Made by a program: the position numbers and the translations under genes. A stretch of 64,000 nt of DNA, from assembly GCA_010356995.1 (NCBI GenBank), contig ML996704.1, positions 418,404 to 482,403 of the forward strand, in the 5' to 3' direction. The notes beneath the pieces are model-generated. The model was not told the DNA's origin. It was given only the letters and a program-made list of their open reading frames with translations, and did not search any database. Below are positions 11,632 through 22,721 of this stretch, one piece after another. The DNA comes from Trichodelitschia bisporula (Eukaryota; Ascomycota; Dothideomycetes; Phaeotrichales; Phaeotrichaceae). Within the stretch, counting starts at the first letter, position 1. Each line of letters opens with the position of its first letter.

Positions 11632-12379
11632 CATCTATCTTTTTTTTGAATCTTTTGCACAACGCGTTTTTGTGGGGGAGTAGGCCCCGGCATTTTGATT
11701 GTCCCTTATCCCGGCGGAGTGGGGACGAGGCTGGCTTGGCTTCGAGCCTAGCGCGCTGCTTCTTCAGCCCCGTTACCCGTTTGGGCCGGGATGCCGGATT
11801 TGCGTCGCTGTGGCAGGCTGGATGATCGGCCAATAGAAGCGATCCTACGGAAATGTTCCTTGCTTTTCTTTTGCCATGCTTCGGCAAGCATGAGCGCCAG
11901 GTGGGGTCCGGACAGCGTTCGGCTCACCACGGCAAGAGCCCACGGCGCCACAGCGTCCAACGTAGCGTGAAGTCAACCCGTTATCTGGGTTGAAGACTCG
12001 CGGTGTCAAGGTATCAGGGGAATCTTCACAAATAATGGCAAACCGGTAGTATCATCGCGGCTCTGGCGGTATCGAGTATCGATCATGCGTCGCGAGCCGG
12101 GGTTCAAGTGCCTGATCGTAGCGGGCTGGCTCGCTTCGCCAGCGCCACGAACAGCGTTCGACGCCATAACGTTCTCCTGACGGCATTGCTTTTTGCACCT
12201 GCACGGTCTGCGGGCGCTGGCCTCGCTTGCGGAGGCGGGCTGACAAACTTCACGGGGAACTCCTTCGTGACCTTCAGGAGGCTGCCTGCTGTGTATACCT
12301 TCACTTTGTCCGACGACGAACGCTGTTAGGCTTTCGCTGACGCTGCGCTTTGCTGCGGTGCAGCACGGCTGCGAATGCG
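11632..12379. other. Region between tRNA-Arg and the rhodopsin-fold gene
   Basis: Beyond the Pol III terminator I see no gene. Some short inverted repeats such as TGCCATGCTTCGGCAAGCAT near 11874 occur, with no supported function. Confidence 0.5.
11640..11647 (+). terminator. Pol III terminator of tRNA-Arg
   Basis: A run of eight T residues starts nine bases after the tRNA 3' end, the standard RNA polymerase III stop signal. Confidence 0.85.
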
Positions 12380-13778
12380 ATGGTGTACGTTGAGGGACCG
12401 CGACGCTTTCGCATTACCGAGGATGATCGCGGGGCGGAGGTGCTGGTGTTTTGCTACATCATGATGGTGGTGACGATTTTGAGTCTGCTGGCGAGGATCG
12501 GGTTGAGGGTTTCGACGGCGAAGGTGTGGTGGGGGTGGGATGATACTACAGCGGCGATGGCGGGGGTGAGTTTATGTGTTCCCGTTCAATTGGGGTTGCG
12601 GTGATGCGAGGGTGTTGCTAACGAGCCAGTTCGCCTGCGTCGGTTACTCCGTCGCCATGTCGCAAGCTTACAACGGCGGGCTGGGGAAGCACGTCGGGGT
12701 GATGACGCCGTCGATGTGGGCGCTCTTCGGCCAAACGCTCTGGGCATCCAACCTGCTCAACCTGACTGCCATTGTCCTCGCGAAGGTCAGCGTGCTGCTC
12801 TTCATCCGGCGCCTGACACCCTCGCGCTTGATTCTGGACATCTGCACCTGGGCCTCGATTCTGATTTTCCTCTGGGGCGCAGCGAGCATCCTCGCCCTCG
12901 CCTTCTCGTGCGGCATCAAGGAGCCCTGGCGCTTCGGACCGGGGCGCTGCATCAAGTTGGGAGCGTACTGGTACACCACTGCCGCGATCGACATGGCAAC
13001 CGATATCTTCCTCGTCGTACTCCCCGTCTACACCTTCAGCCAACTCCAGATGCGGTCCACAGGCAAATGGACCGTAATCAGCGTCTTCAGCATGCGCCTC
13101 CTCATCCTCGCCCCCGGCCTCATCAAATGCGTCAAATCAGGCCCCATCTTCTACTCGTCCGACATGACCTTCCTCATCGTCCCCTTCCAAATCTGGACTG
13201 CCGTCGCTATGAACTTCAGCGTCATATCCTGCTCCATCCCCTGCGTGCGCCCCTTCCTGCGCATGCTCGAGTCCGGCCTCCTCGACACCTCCCTCCGAAA
13301 CCCGAACAGGCACTTTTGGCCGCGCACCCCCGCGCCCGACGAGCGGCCCCTCGTCCTCGCGACTCTCAATGCCTGGTCGGTGCACATGGGTCTGCAGCAC
13401 CCACAGCTCAGCGCCGCGCCCGCCTCGCCGCGTCCCCCCAAGGACACGAGCGCGCGCTCCCGCCTGAGCATCGCGCTACCCGACCGGCTACGGCGCGGCA
13501 GCAGCAAGCGGCTGGAACCAGAAACCCCGACGAGTAGAACTAGCTTTGGCACGCGGTCGCGGGCAGCGAGTCTAGGCAGCACAGATATAAAGCGGACGGA
13601 TGCGGAGGAGGACAACGAGTTTGCGCGGGGGTTGAGGCCGGATTGGTCGGAGCATACTACGGATGTGGAGGCCGGGAGGCGGTATTCGTCGCTTAGTATG
13701 GGCCGGGAAGCGGGGGTGATACGGAAGACGATTGGATATCGGGTGCGGTATGAGGAGGATACCAGGTTATGGGGATAG
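12380..13778 (+). CDS. Rhodopsin-fold integral membrane protein (SAT4/PTH11-like)
   Basis: Predicted multi-pass membrane protein of the large fungal family with a rhodopsin-like seven-helix domain. Two exons (12380-12565 and 12630-13778) give 444 residues; an in-frame ATG ten codons upstream at 12350 is an alternative start. Family marks are a first helix (FCYIMMVVTILSLLARIG), the WGWDD motif directly after it, and a ladder of hydrophobic segments up to about residue 280. The remaining roughly 160 residues form a hydrophilic, Ser/Arg/Pro-rich cytoplasmic tail without a recognisable domain. Some relatives act as G-protein-coupled sensors in plant infection, but most are uncharacterised, so no ligand is proposed. 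There is no N-terminal CFEM domain. It stands alone between gene-poor stretches. Confidence 0.85.
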
Positions 13779-14587
13779 ATGTGGGTGGCGTTGGCGTTGG
13801 GGGTGCGTGGCGTTAGATGGGATGGAGTTCTTGTGGTGGGTGCTGTGGCGCCTTTGGTGTTTTGTTTTTGAGATACCGATCCGGGTGTTAGGCTGTGGAT
13901 TTGCGACCCAAAGAGGAGCACACAGCTGGGGCGTTTCTTTTCAGCTCGAGGATGCCATGGAGGCTCCGGCGAGACTTACGGAATCCAGAGAATAGTGCTT
14001 GTTTCGGTCCGAAGGTGAAGTGATGATGTCTACTGTGCTTCACGTCCTGCTGCAGCAGGTGGGCCTCCTTCCTCGTAATCTGGCACCGGTATGCAAGGCA
14101 AGGCTTTGTGCTTTCAACCATATGGAAGTCAGCCTCGGTCAAATCGTTCAAAGTACACACACTCATGATCTTCCCATGTTCGATGACGTTGAGCCATGAT
14201 ACTGAACGGTGATGTTAGGTTCAACCCGTCTATCTCTTGTCCTTAATGGCTGGATGATGAATTCGAGCCTCATAAATATACTTGAAATGACCGAACAGTG
14301 AACAAGATGACAGGTGTCGGCCCTGGACGCAGGAAGAGAGGTCGTGAGTTGTCGTCTGTTCGTAGCTGTCACAAAATGTCTCAGCAACGCCAAGGTATAA
14401 AACTCCAGCTACCTTCTCCAACCCAACCAGAACACACGACGTCATACAAATATTCGGTCTAGATAGTAGCTACAGATCTCTAAGCGTGAATCTACAAGCA
14501 CACACTTCTCATCACGTACCCAAAAAGCATCACAAACCCCACCCATCTATCCCCTTAAATGCACCCAACACCCCCCTCACCTCCCAT
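13779..14587. other. Intergenic, convergent 3' ends
   Basis: Space between the rhodopsin-fold gene (plus) and the THEM6-like gene (minus). No gene or clear repeat is seen; the stretch around 14,200-14,560 is richer in A and T than its neighbours. Confidence 0.5.
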
Positions 14588-15870
14588 CTAGTACCCAAAA
14601 GCCAAATCCGCATACTCCCCCAACGCCGCCCCCTCCCCTTCAAACTCTTCCCTCAACCCATCAAGGCTGTTAAACGCCTCCGCAAACCGCAGCCCCCGCC
14701 TCCGCTCCCTCTCCACCATCTCCCACGTCCACTCCTCCGCCTTCCCCTCACCATCCCCAGGAAACAACGACTCAGCCAAAACCTCCGGGCCCGGCGAACT
14801 CCCCGGCGTATCCAACGTCTCCTCCCCACTCGACCCCTCCCCGTAGCCACTAACCCCCTCCCACGGCGCCCCCCTCGCCCCCTCTGGCTTCGGCGGGAGC
14901 ATCTGACTCCTCTGCAACACCAACTCAGGCGGCAACGTCAACCGCCCCTTCTTAACCACATACTTCGCAATACTCGTCGCAAACACTTTCCTCCGTCTCT
15001 CCACCTCGGTCCACTCCTTAACCGGCTTCGCCCTCCGCCACGGCTGCAGATCGAACGAAGTGGGGCGAAACGCCCCCCGCTCAACAAAATACGTGACCAC
15101 GTACAACCACTTCCGATCCCAAGTCAACAACCGCGTCCACAGCTCGTACCGCTTATACGGCGCGATCTCGCGATGGAAGTGGCAGCTCACGCCGCCGAGC
15201 GCAATGAGCACGTTCCCGGGCTGCGCGGCCACGTTCTCCCATTCCTCACGCGTGAGCGGGCGGCGCTGAGCCTCACCCGAGGTGCCCGCAGTGTCCGGGC
15301 CCGACGTGCCGAGCGCGCTGATGCCCGGTCCCGGCGCGGCCTTGCCCTCGCGATGCCCAGCTGCGCGACTACTATTCCGAAAACTCCACCCCGTGTTCTC
15401 GCCCTCGTTGGCCTTGACGTTGGTGATCCCGTTTCGCAGCAGCGCGGTCACAAGCCGGGTCCGGGTAATATCGCAGTCGGTGAAGTACGTGCTATTGCTT
15501 TTATGCATGTTGTAGTCCGTTTCGAGGAGCGGGGCGTGCGACGAGGTTATGATCGGGTGGAAGAGGTGGCGGGGCTCGATGGGCGTGGGTTGGGTGAACA
15601 GGTGGTAGATTAGCGCGCGGAAGAGCCGGATATGCCAGATGAAGGGGAGGTTCTGTTCCGTTAGTGCTGTATGGGGACGGGTGTGGTGCTGGCTACCTTG
15701 AAGTTTAGCAGCATCAGGACCAGCGCGGCGGCCTTCCAGAACCCGGCATGTCCCCCGCCGAAGAAGCGAGCTACGGTGTTGCGGGCGGAAGGCTGTGCGG
15801 CGACGGCGGCGAGGGATGTGCCCGCGGCCACGATACCCGCGATGACGGGGAGGCGGCGCGCGGCGGACAT
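14588..15870 (-). CDS. THEM6-like hotdog/thioesterase-fold protein
   Basis: Two exons on the minus strand (15870-15697 and 15652-14588) give 412 residues. The first exon encodes a basic, hydrophobic N-terminus with a probable membrane anchor (residues about 45-57). After it comes FIWHIRLFRAL and, at residues 104-117, the DYNMHKSNSTYFTDCD stretch that recalls the THEM6/4-hydroxybenzoyl-CoA thioesterase-like family. Between the hotdog strands lies a Gly/Ser/Thr-rich insert of about 65 residues. The core resumes with WTRLLTWDRKWLYVVTYFV. A charged C-terminal extension of about 130 residues ends in EYADLAFGY. Relatives are membrane-associated and poorly characterised; acyl-CoA hydrolysis is a family inference and a catalytic acid is not confirmed. 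Confidence 0.8.
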
Positions 15871-16279
15871 TGTGGAGATCTATAGGGAAAGGCAGAACGA
15901 TAAGGACGAGAAGTAGAGTCAGCAACAGGCCGATATATACAGCAAGGAAACGAGCGAATTTTCAGCTCAGCGAAATGTCACATGGAGCCGATGAAAAGGC
16001 CAACATGGCGCCTTAAAGTGCAGTAAGCATGGCCGTGGCGACGACGAGCTAGGACTGGTGTAGAGTAATGAATGTTGTGTTGGGATCCCTTTGGTCGTCG
16101 GCCTACTCGTCGGCCGTCCTTCGGTCTAATCCACAAATTGCGGTCCCCGGTAACATGTGGCACCCAACCACGTGATTGCTATCTACTCCGAAAATAGATG
16201 CAACACCTCGAGGTGTTGGACATTACGACTAGTGGATCATTCCAACAGTAGGAGCCCTGGGATCCCCACGCCGCAAGAT
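15871..16279. other. Intergenic between THEM6-like and eIF2D genes
   Basis: This stretch holds the promoter of the THEM6-like gene and the 3' UTR of the eIF2D gene, both on the minus strand. No further feature is supported. Confidence 0.5.
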
Positions 16280-18313
16280 CTACTTCTTCCGCCCCTTTGT
16301 CTTGTCCACCACCTCGACCCACCGCTGCGACACACCCCTCCGTTCCAACGCCCTCCCCACTGCCGCCGCCTGCGGCCCCTGCACCATAACCTCCATGACC
16401 GGAGCCTTGGGCGAGCTGCCAACCAACCGCTCGACACTCGTGCTCCCAGCACACACCTTACGGAGTTCATCCGCCAGTGCCTGGGGCGCGATACCAAAAG
16501 CCTCAAGCCCGCTAATCTTCGTCGCAGTCTTGTTCCCACTGCGCGTCTCAAGCGTAATAAGCACCTTAGGCGGTGCACCAGCCCTAGGCTTCGACACATC
16601 AGGCGGCGCGTCGGGCTCGCCCGCCGGCGTACGCGCAATGACGTAGTATGGCGAGCATCCGGCGAGGATGCGCTCGACGACGACTTCGCGCGGAGCGAGG
16701 CCCTTGGCCAGGATCCCGTTGTCGAGCGGGCTGCGGCCGTCGAAGACGGCGTTTGCGAGGAAGGGATCAAGTTTGGCGGCGCGTCTGGCCTTGTCTGAGA
16801 TTAGGTTCTCTTTCTCCAGGTAGGCGTTTATGATGGGCCGGAGGTCGGCGGCAGTGTAGTAGGCGCGCGGGTCGGAGGACGAGGCGGCGAAGAGCGGGGC
16901 GAGCTTCTCCTTCGGCCTGAAGAGGGATATGATTTTGACGGTCTGGCCCACGGCAGAGTCATTGGGGTCGATCTTCTCCGTTGCCTTGGTGCCCCGGCCG
17001 ACGCTCGTTCCTGCAGCTGTTTCCTTCCTCGGTAGCCGGTATGGCTTGAAGTTGGTGACTTGGGCATCATCAAAGTCGATATCAAGCACCACAGTCTCGT
17101 TGCCAGCGCGGTCCTTGGACTTGAGGATTTGCATCTTTTCCAGGCCCTTGATGAACTTTTTCACGTTCTTGTAGCTGCTCTTCTTGATCTGCAATGAGCT
17201 GGTCTGAAGTGGTGTGAATGCAGGTAAAAATGGCTGAACGAGAGTCGAGAGGAAAACGGACTGATTTAAGGGGAATTCGAGACCGTAGTTTGGAGGTTCA
17301 TTGTTGCTTTTGTAGTGGTGTACTCCGTAGAGGAAGGCCTTGCAGAATGCCTCGTCGATTTCTGCCCCGTCAGATCATCTGCACACTCGTGATGATGGGT
17401 ACGCTTACCTTCCCTCGTCAGCTCCCGATCTTCAACTTCTTCTCCTAGGCCGAGATCTTCCTCCTCTGGTTGTGCCTCCTCCTCCTGAGTTTCCCTACCC
17501 GCCTCCGCATCCAGGCTTACTCCACCCGGCTCTTCGTCTTGTACAACGAGCCGCTCCGTCTCGTCCGCTAACTCACCCACCTCACCTCCTTCGTCCACTA
17601 ACCACCCCTCCACCTCCCTCGGCGGCCCACCCCCCGTCTTTCCCCCCTGACTCCACGCCCAAATCTCATCTTCCGCCCAATGTACCGTCCTGACCGCCAA
17701 TCCCTTCGCCCCAGTAACCTGTGTCACATCTGCGACATCAATCTCACACACGCCCACCACAACCGGCGCCGACGGCGCCGCCGTATTCGCAACCGCCACA
17801 ACAGTACCCTTCCTCGCCTTATCCGGAAACGGCGGTCCCCACGCCAGCCCCGGCGTCATAAGATCCGCGCCCGTCTGCAACTTATCGACAACGACAGGGT
17901 GTGTGTGCAGCAAGGGCACGATGCGGGGATTGCGCCAGAGGGTGTACACGGTCGGATACATGCGGTCCTCGAACTTGATCCAGAGCACGCGTTGGTCGTC
18001 GCCAGCGTGGGCGCCTACATACACCGTGCCTGAAATCTGCTTCAGGTCTGGGCCGTGGGTGGTTGTGAAGCGCGCGGAGAGGGTGTTATCGGGGAGGAGG
18101 CTGTTGCGCAGCGCGGAGTGCGCGGCTGTGGCGGCAGCTTTAGCTTCGGCATCGTCGCTGGTCGGGAGCGGGACTTGGAGGTCGAGATCTGAGATGATGA
18201 GGTCGGCGGTGCGGCGGCGGTCGGAGGAGCGCAGGGGCGCGAGCGGTTTGATCTGAACGGTTAGCTAAGTGAGGAACTGGCTGGGAAAGTACATTTGGCT
18301 TCTTTTTGAACAT
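16280..18313 (-). CDS. TMA64: Translation factor eIF2D (ligatin/Tma64)
   Basis: Ribosome-associated factor that delivers initiator tRNA independently of GTP and recycles 40S subunits after termination. Three exons (18313-18293, 18252-17409, 17361-16280) give 648 residues, longer than yeast Tma64. The first exon is only seven codons (MFKKKPN) and intron 1 is just 40 nt with a GCTAAC branch. An N-terminal DUF1947/PUA region carries KFEDRMYPTVYTLWRNP and PGLAWGPPFP. An acidic linker around residues 210-290 precedes EIDEAFCKAFLYGV. The SWIB/MDM2-like part contains KSSYKNVKKFIKGLEK. The C-terminal SUI1 domain has VLITLETRSGNKTATKISGL and ends in a basic KTKGRKK tail. The ligand-binding arrangement is the standard one for the family. 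Confidence 0.95.
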
Positions 18314-18801
18314 TGCTACAATACTTGAGAGAGTGTCTGGTGGTGTTTAAAGGTGTAAAAGCCGCAGACGAGGAAGATGCAAACGAGGATTTGGGGTGAT
18401 GTCGAGGCAAGGTAAATGACGTTCGACGACATGAACGCGCCAGGGCGGGGTCCATCCGTACCCTCCAGGATCTTCCCCACTGTTCAACAAGCGGTAAGCC
18501 TACGGCGGGATACCGATGCCTAAATCTCGCACCATGGCACAGCATGGATGAGTCACTACATTACATTCCAGGCACAATCAGATCCGAGAGTATCACGGTG
18601 TGGCGGGAAGCACGTGTCAAACCAGCAACCTAAACATCGTGCATCCGAACCCGCATATTAAGCACAGAGCTTCGGCACACACCAGATGCCCATATCTAAT
18701 TATCAGGTTCATAAACCATAATATACCTTGCGAATCGCTAATCCCCAAAACACCCCCAAAGTCTTTATTTACAATTAGGTTCCTTCAATCCTCATCGCCT
18801 A
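18314..18801. other. Promoter region of eIF2D and 3' region of the cupredoxin gene
   Basis: No gene is seen. The part next to 18802 is A/T-richer and probably includes the cupredoxin 3' UTR. Confidence 0.5.
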
Positions 18802-20075
18802 TCACTGCTTAACCGGCCCGTGGTGCGATGGCATATCGCCCATGACCTCAAACGCCTGCTGAGGCTGATTCGGACTTCCCCTCACACTGTGTCCAGCCGG
18901 CACCGCGCCCTCCGCCTCAGCCGCAAACTCCGGCTCGCCCGTCACGCGGTTATACCCGACGAAAGTGCCGCCGTCGCTAGGATTCGTCTGCTGCGTCGCA
19001 TAGGTCATATCACTGAACCGATGATTGGCATACGGCCCAGCAGACTGGCCACCTGACGAGGGTGCAAGCCCAGGTACGGGGCTCCAGGGCATCGGGCCAG
19101 GCTGCTCGCCCATCTGCGACGGCGCGCCCGTGCTCTGGTCCGGCACGCCCTTCTTCAGGAAGCTCTTGTACGTCGCGCTGCGGCCGATGAAGAAGAACAG
19201 CGCGCCGGCGAGGAGCAGCACGAGTACGGCGCCGATGACGATGCCCGCGATGGCACCGCCGGATAGGTGCACGCCATGCGAGTCGTGCGAGTTGGGGACT
19301 GCGGTGGCCGTTTGGTCTGCGTAGCCAGGAGGCGCGGAGGCGGTTTCCGCGCCGATGTTGGCTCCTTCTGCCGGCCAGGGTTCGCCTGGAGCGAGCTGGA
19401 AGGGGGCGGAGATGGCGGCGTCTTTTTGCTTTTGAAGTGAGGTTCCCTTGGCCTGCTTCTGGTGAGTAGGTGGGGGTGGTTTGGAGGGAGATGGACATAC
19501 AGGATTGATCACGCCGACCATGCCATTGGGATGGCACGAACCGAGGGCATTGCAGTAGAACCAGATGGGGTTCTTATCGGTGACGGTCAAGTTCCAAGAG
19601 CGGCCCTATATCGTCAGCGCCGCATCTTCGGCCATATCGCCATACATACCGTGATGACGTCCGCCTTGGGGAGTTCTTGGGTCAAAATATTGTTCGAGTG
19701 GAAGCCGCCGCTTCCGTGTATCATCTCGTACGGGATGCAGGGGTTGCAGCCCCCGCCGCCACACGCGTCGGAGCCGGTGTACTCGGCCCGGATGACGGAG
19801 TGGTTGGTGGGGTAGAATTCGAAGACGATGAGATCACCCACGTCGGCAACCGTGGTGTTAGGATCGTACATGAAGCCGTTGGCACCCACATTGATGCGAT
19901 GAATTTTCGGCGATCCCGTCGCCATCTCAGGCGCAATGGTTGTTGTTTGCGATGCTGAAGACGAAGATTCGGGGGAAGGGGAGACGGAAGTGGGGGATGA
20001 TGAACCGCTAGTGGTTTGCGCAACAGTGGTGGCGAGCAGCGCAAAGAGCGAACTCATTAGAAGAGAGGCGCGCAT
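18802..20075 (-). CDS. Membrane-anchored serine-rich cupredoxin protein
   Basis: Three exons on the minus strand (20075-19650, 19605-19501, 19458-18802) give 395 residues. A cleavable signal peptide (MRASLLMSSLFALLATTVAQ) is followed by a Ser/Thr-rich stretch and a single cupredoxin domain (about residues 55-180). Candidate copper ligands are His92 in PTNHSV and Cys160, His167 and Met171 in WFYCNALGSCHPNGM; an extra Cys pair lies around CGGGGCNPC. A single membrane helix (AIAGIVIGAVLVLLLAGALFFF, about residues 245-266, partly shown) is followed by a basic stop-transfer and a Gly/Pro/Ser-rich cytoplasmic tail of about 120 residues. This is the layout of fungal extracellular serine-rich cupredoxins with a single-pass anchor. 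Function beyond likely copper or redox binding at the cell surface is unknown. Confidence 0.88.
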
Positions 20076-22721
20076 GGCAGGCGAACTGACGCAAAGGCGT
20101 CCTTGTACCGTATGCGGAAGCTTAACACTACGATTAGGAGCAAACGGTGATTATATGGCGGGCAGTCGATTGTGAGACGTGGGAGCGAACAGTACAGTAG
20201 CACAAAGAGTCAGTTCGGCAAGAACGATCATCACCAGCAGAAATCCGGGGCGAGGGGGGACGAGGCCAAAGTTAAGGAAAACGGGTGGCCGGGTCAAGCT
20301 ACCATCTACGCCTCAAGCCAGCATGGCCCGCGCAGCTGCATGGCTGGCGGGGGTGAGGGAGGGGGGGGGGGGTGCTCAAGGGACATTCCCGTCAGCGTCG
20401 CGGCGGCGGGAAGGCCGACTGGCGATCTGACGTGGGTAGGGAGAAAAAAGAGCTGCAGCGTCGCAACCCGCAACTGGCGGAGAGCAACAGGGCCTGAACA
20501 CGGTCGGTGTTGGTTTCAAAAGCGTGGTGCATCTCCATGCAGATGGATGGGATGAACATGGGGGCGGGGTTGAGAGCATGGGAGTGTGGGAGCATAGGAA
20601 GTGGGAGCATGGGAAGGGGAGAACTGCTAAAGAAAGCAACGGCCTAACGTCGCTTTGCTGCTCCCTCTTCTCGCCGATAGTACTTTAAGCATGAGATTTG
20701 CGCAAGTCCCGAAAGGCACCTGGAGATTTCCCGTCTACGGAGTAGTCCGAGGTTGAGGTGGTGATGATGTGGAAGGCGGAGTCGTTGTGCGAGAGTCAGG
20801 CCGTCAGCAGGCAAAACCGGTGCACAAAATTTCAAATGGGAACGGCCTCCCGCGAGCGTCAGCGCTCAGCAGTCAGCCGGGAAAAGCTTCGCCTTGCTTG
20901 AATGCTGCGCAATCCTGATGCCGTGTTCCGGCGTTGACAGCGGAACTGCAAAACTGCCAACGGAAAGACGTCGGTCTCGAGTTTCTGGTGGAGTCCGCAT
21001 CACATCTCGCGAGCTGCGATGAGACATCCCTAGCCCAAATACAGCAAGGCTGAAAGAACAAGCGAAGCGGCCTAAGTGCTTGTTCCATGAGGAAGGTCTT
21101 GGTACGATATTCGAAGAGATGCTTCAGTCCATCCAACTTCGTCTTTCTCCATCTCAAGCAATTTGTTTCTCCCATTCATCGCTTAAGTCTCACCTCTTCT
21201 GATTGATCTTCCGGCCGCCTCAAATCCCTCTGCTTATCACCCACGCAGCGAATCACAACAGATACCCTGCCGGAAGCTGCGCACACCCCCCGCCTTACGC
21301 CAGTCTCCCCTCCCCGCCCCCCTCAGGGTTCCCCCACTAAAGGGTCCATGCTAGTGAAGAAAGTTATGGCCAGCCGAAGCGGCCTCGATACGAAGAGAGG
21401 CTAGCTATGACTTTCCCCAAGGCTCAGCTGGGGATCCCCTGTTTCACAGGAAGCCAAGCCAGCGGAAGCACCAGCCACCCTTGTTGATGGCCAACACTTC
21501 GACGCCCACCCGAGTTTGTTCAGCACGCAACCAACGGCACGGCACACGCCGACGGCTGAAAGACACTTCGGCGATGTCGCCTGTGGCCAGAGTCCAGACG
21601 GTCCGAGGCCCTGTGCGCTTTTGCAGACCACAGCTGTGATAATGCCGATGCATCATGCACCATGCTCGAGGCAGCTGAAATCGTAGAGCGCATTTCAGCT
21701 CTCCCTTAGCATTCACACGCCTCAGCTCGCAATCTAAAAGCTGCTCAGACTCTGCTCGGTGCTTCGCGTGCACCATTCGCCGTAGCGTGCGAAGATGGCT
21801 TGACTTGTCAACTTCTGCTTACGGATATGTAGCTATTTTGGGCACCGGTACCGCAGCTGATAGCACGTGATGTTGATGGGCGAAAATCGTACCCCAAATT
21901 GATGATCTCTCCGAGGAGCAGAAAGGGCCCCCAAATAGCCAATCAGTGAAATGCTCTGTGGAAGCGCTTCATTTGAGACACGACATGCACTCAAACACCT
22001 CCGACACGTCTTGGTCCTTGGCCCTTGGTTTTCGAGAACGCGACATCGTTCTCGACCAGGACTCGAACATCGGCATCATGCGTGCCATGTCGCCCTTTGA
22101 GCATACCTTGTCGCCATTCTCTCCGGCCTTACCTTGGCTCACGAACAAGACTCAAGGCCTCCTGCGCCCGCAGCGCTCCCTTCTCGGCCTCTCCAGACGA
22201 CTGGAATTCCATTTGATCCACACAAAGCCAGCAGCCGGGCTCGTGCTTTTTTGCGTCTCTTCTTGCAGAACATTCAAAACCATGAGGAGTGCCTGCTCCG
22301 GTTGATATCTACCGTACTTTGTATAGCCACGTGACTTTTCCCTCCGGATCAAATGCCTGGTGTTTCGAGGACCAGATCCGATAACCATTCTTCGGTACTT
22401 TGGTACAAGCCAAATATGATGACGTTGTTCATGTCAATGCCTTTCAACTCACATTGCGGAGTATTGCGAACATTTCGAACATGGTCGAGATTCGGCCTGA
22501 GCAGTCATTCCATGAGGACATTCCTCGTGTGACATCGAGTTAACCTTCTTTTAGACCCCAGTCACCGAGCCGCTAGCCATTTTCAGCATTCTGATAGTAC
22601 GCTACACTAGACCCCGCGTCTAATCACGTGAACACGAGCTGCAACACAGCCTCTTCGCGGCCTATGTCAAAGAACGCGACGACATCCCCTCGACGTCCAG
22701 ACGTCGACTTCCTCTGCAGCC
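20076..22721. other. 2.6 kb gene-free stretch
   Basis: No protein or RNA gene can be supported on either strand. A 12-G homopolymer lies at 20361-20372. The longest frames (near 20,170-20,550 and 21,950-22,300) lack family motifs and are overlapped by other frames. Base composition is like the rest of the window, without the A/T enrichment expected from repeat-induced point mutation. Confidence 0.5.

Noticed and set aside
21946-22305. 119-codon frame in the 2.6 kb gap
   Set aside because: No similarity to any family I recognise; several overlapping frames on both strands are equally long.
20076-22721. Possible degenerate mobile element in the long gaps
   Set aside because: I looked for terminal repeats, target duplications, reverse-transcriptase or transposase motifs and for A/T-rich repeat-induced mutation and saw none.
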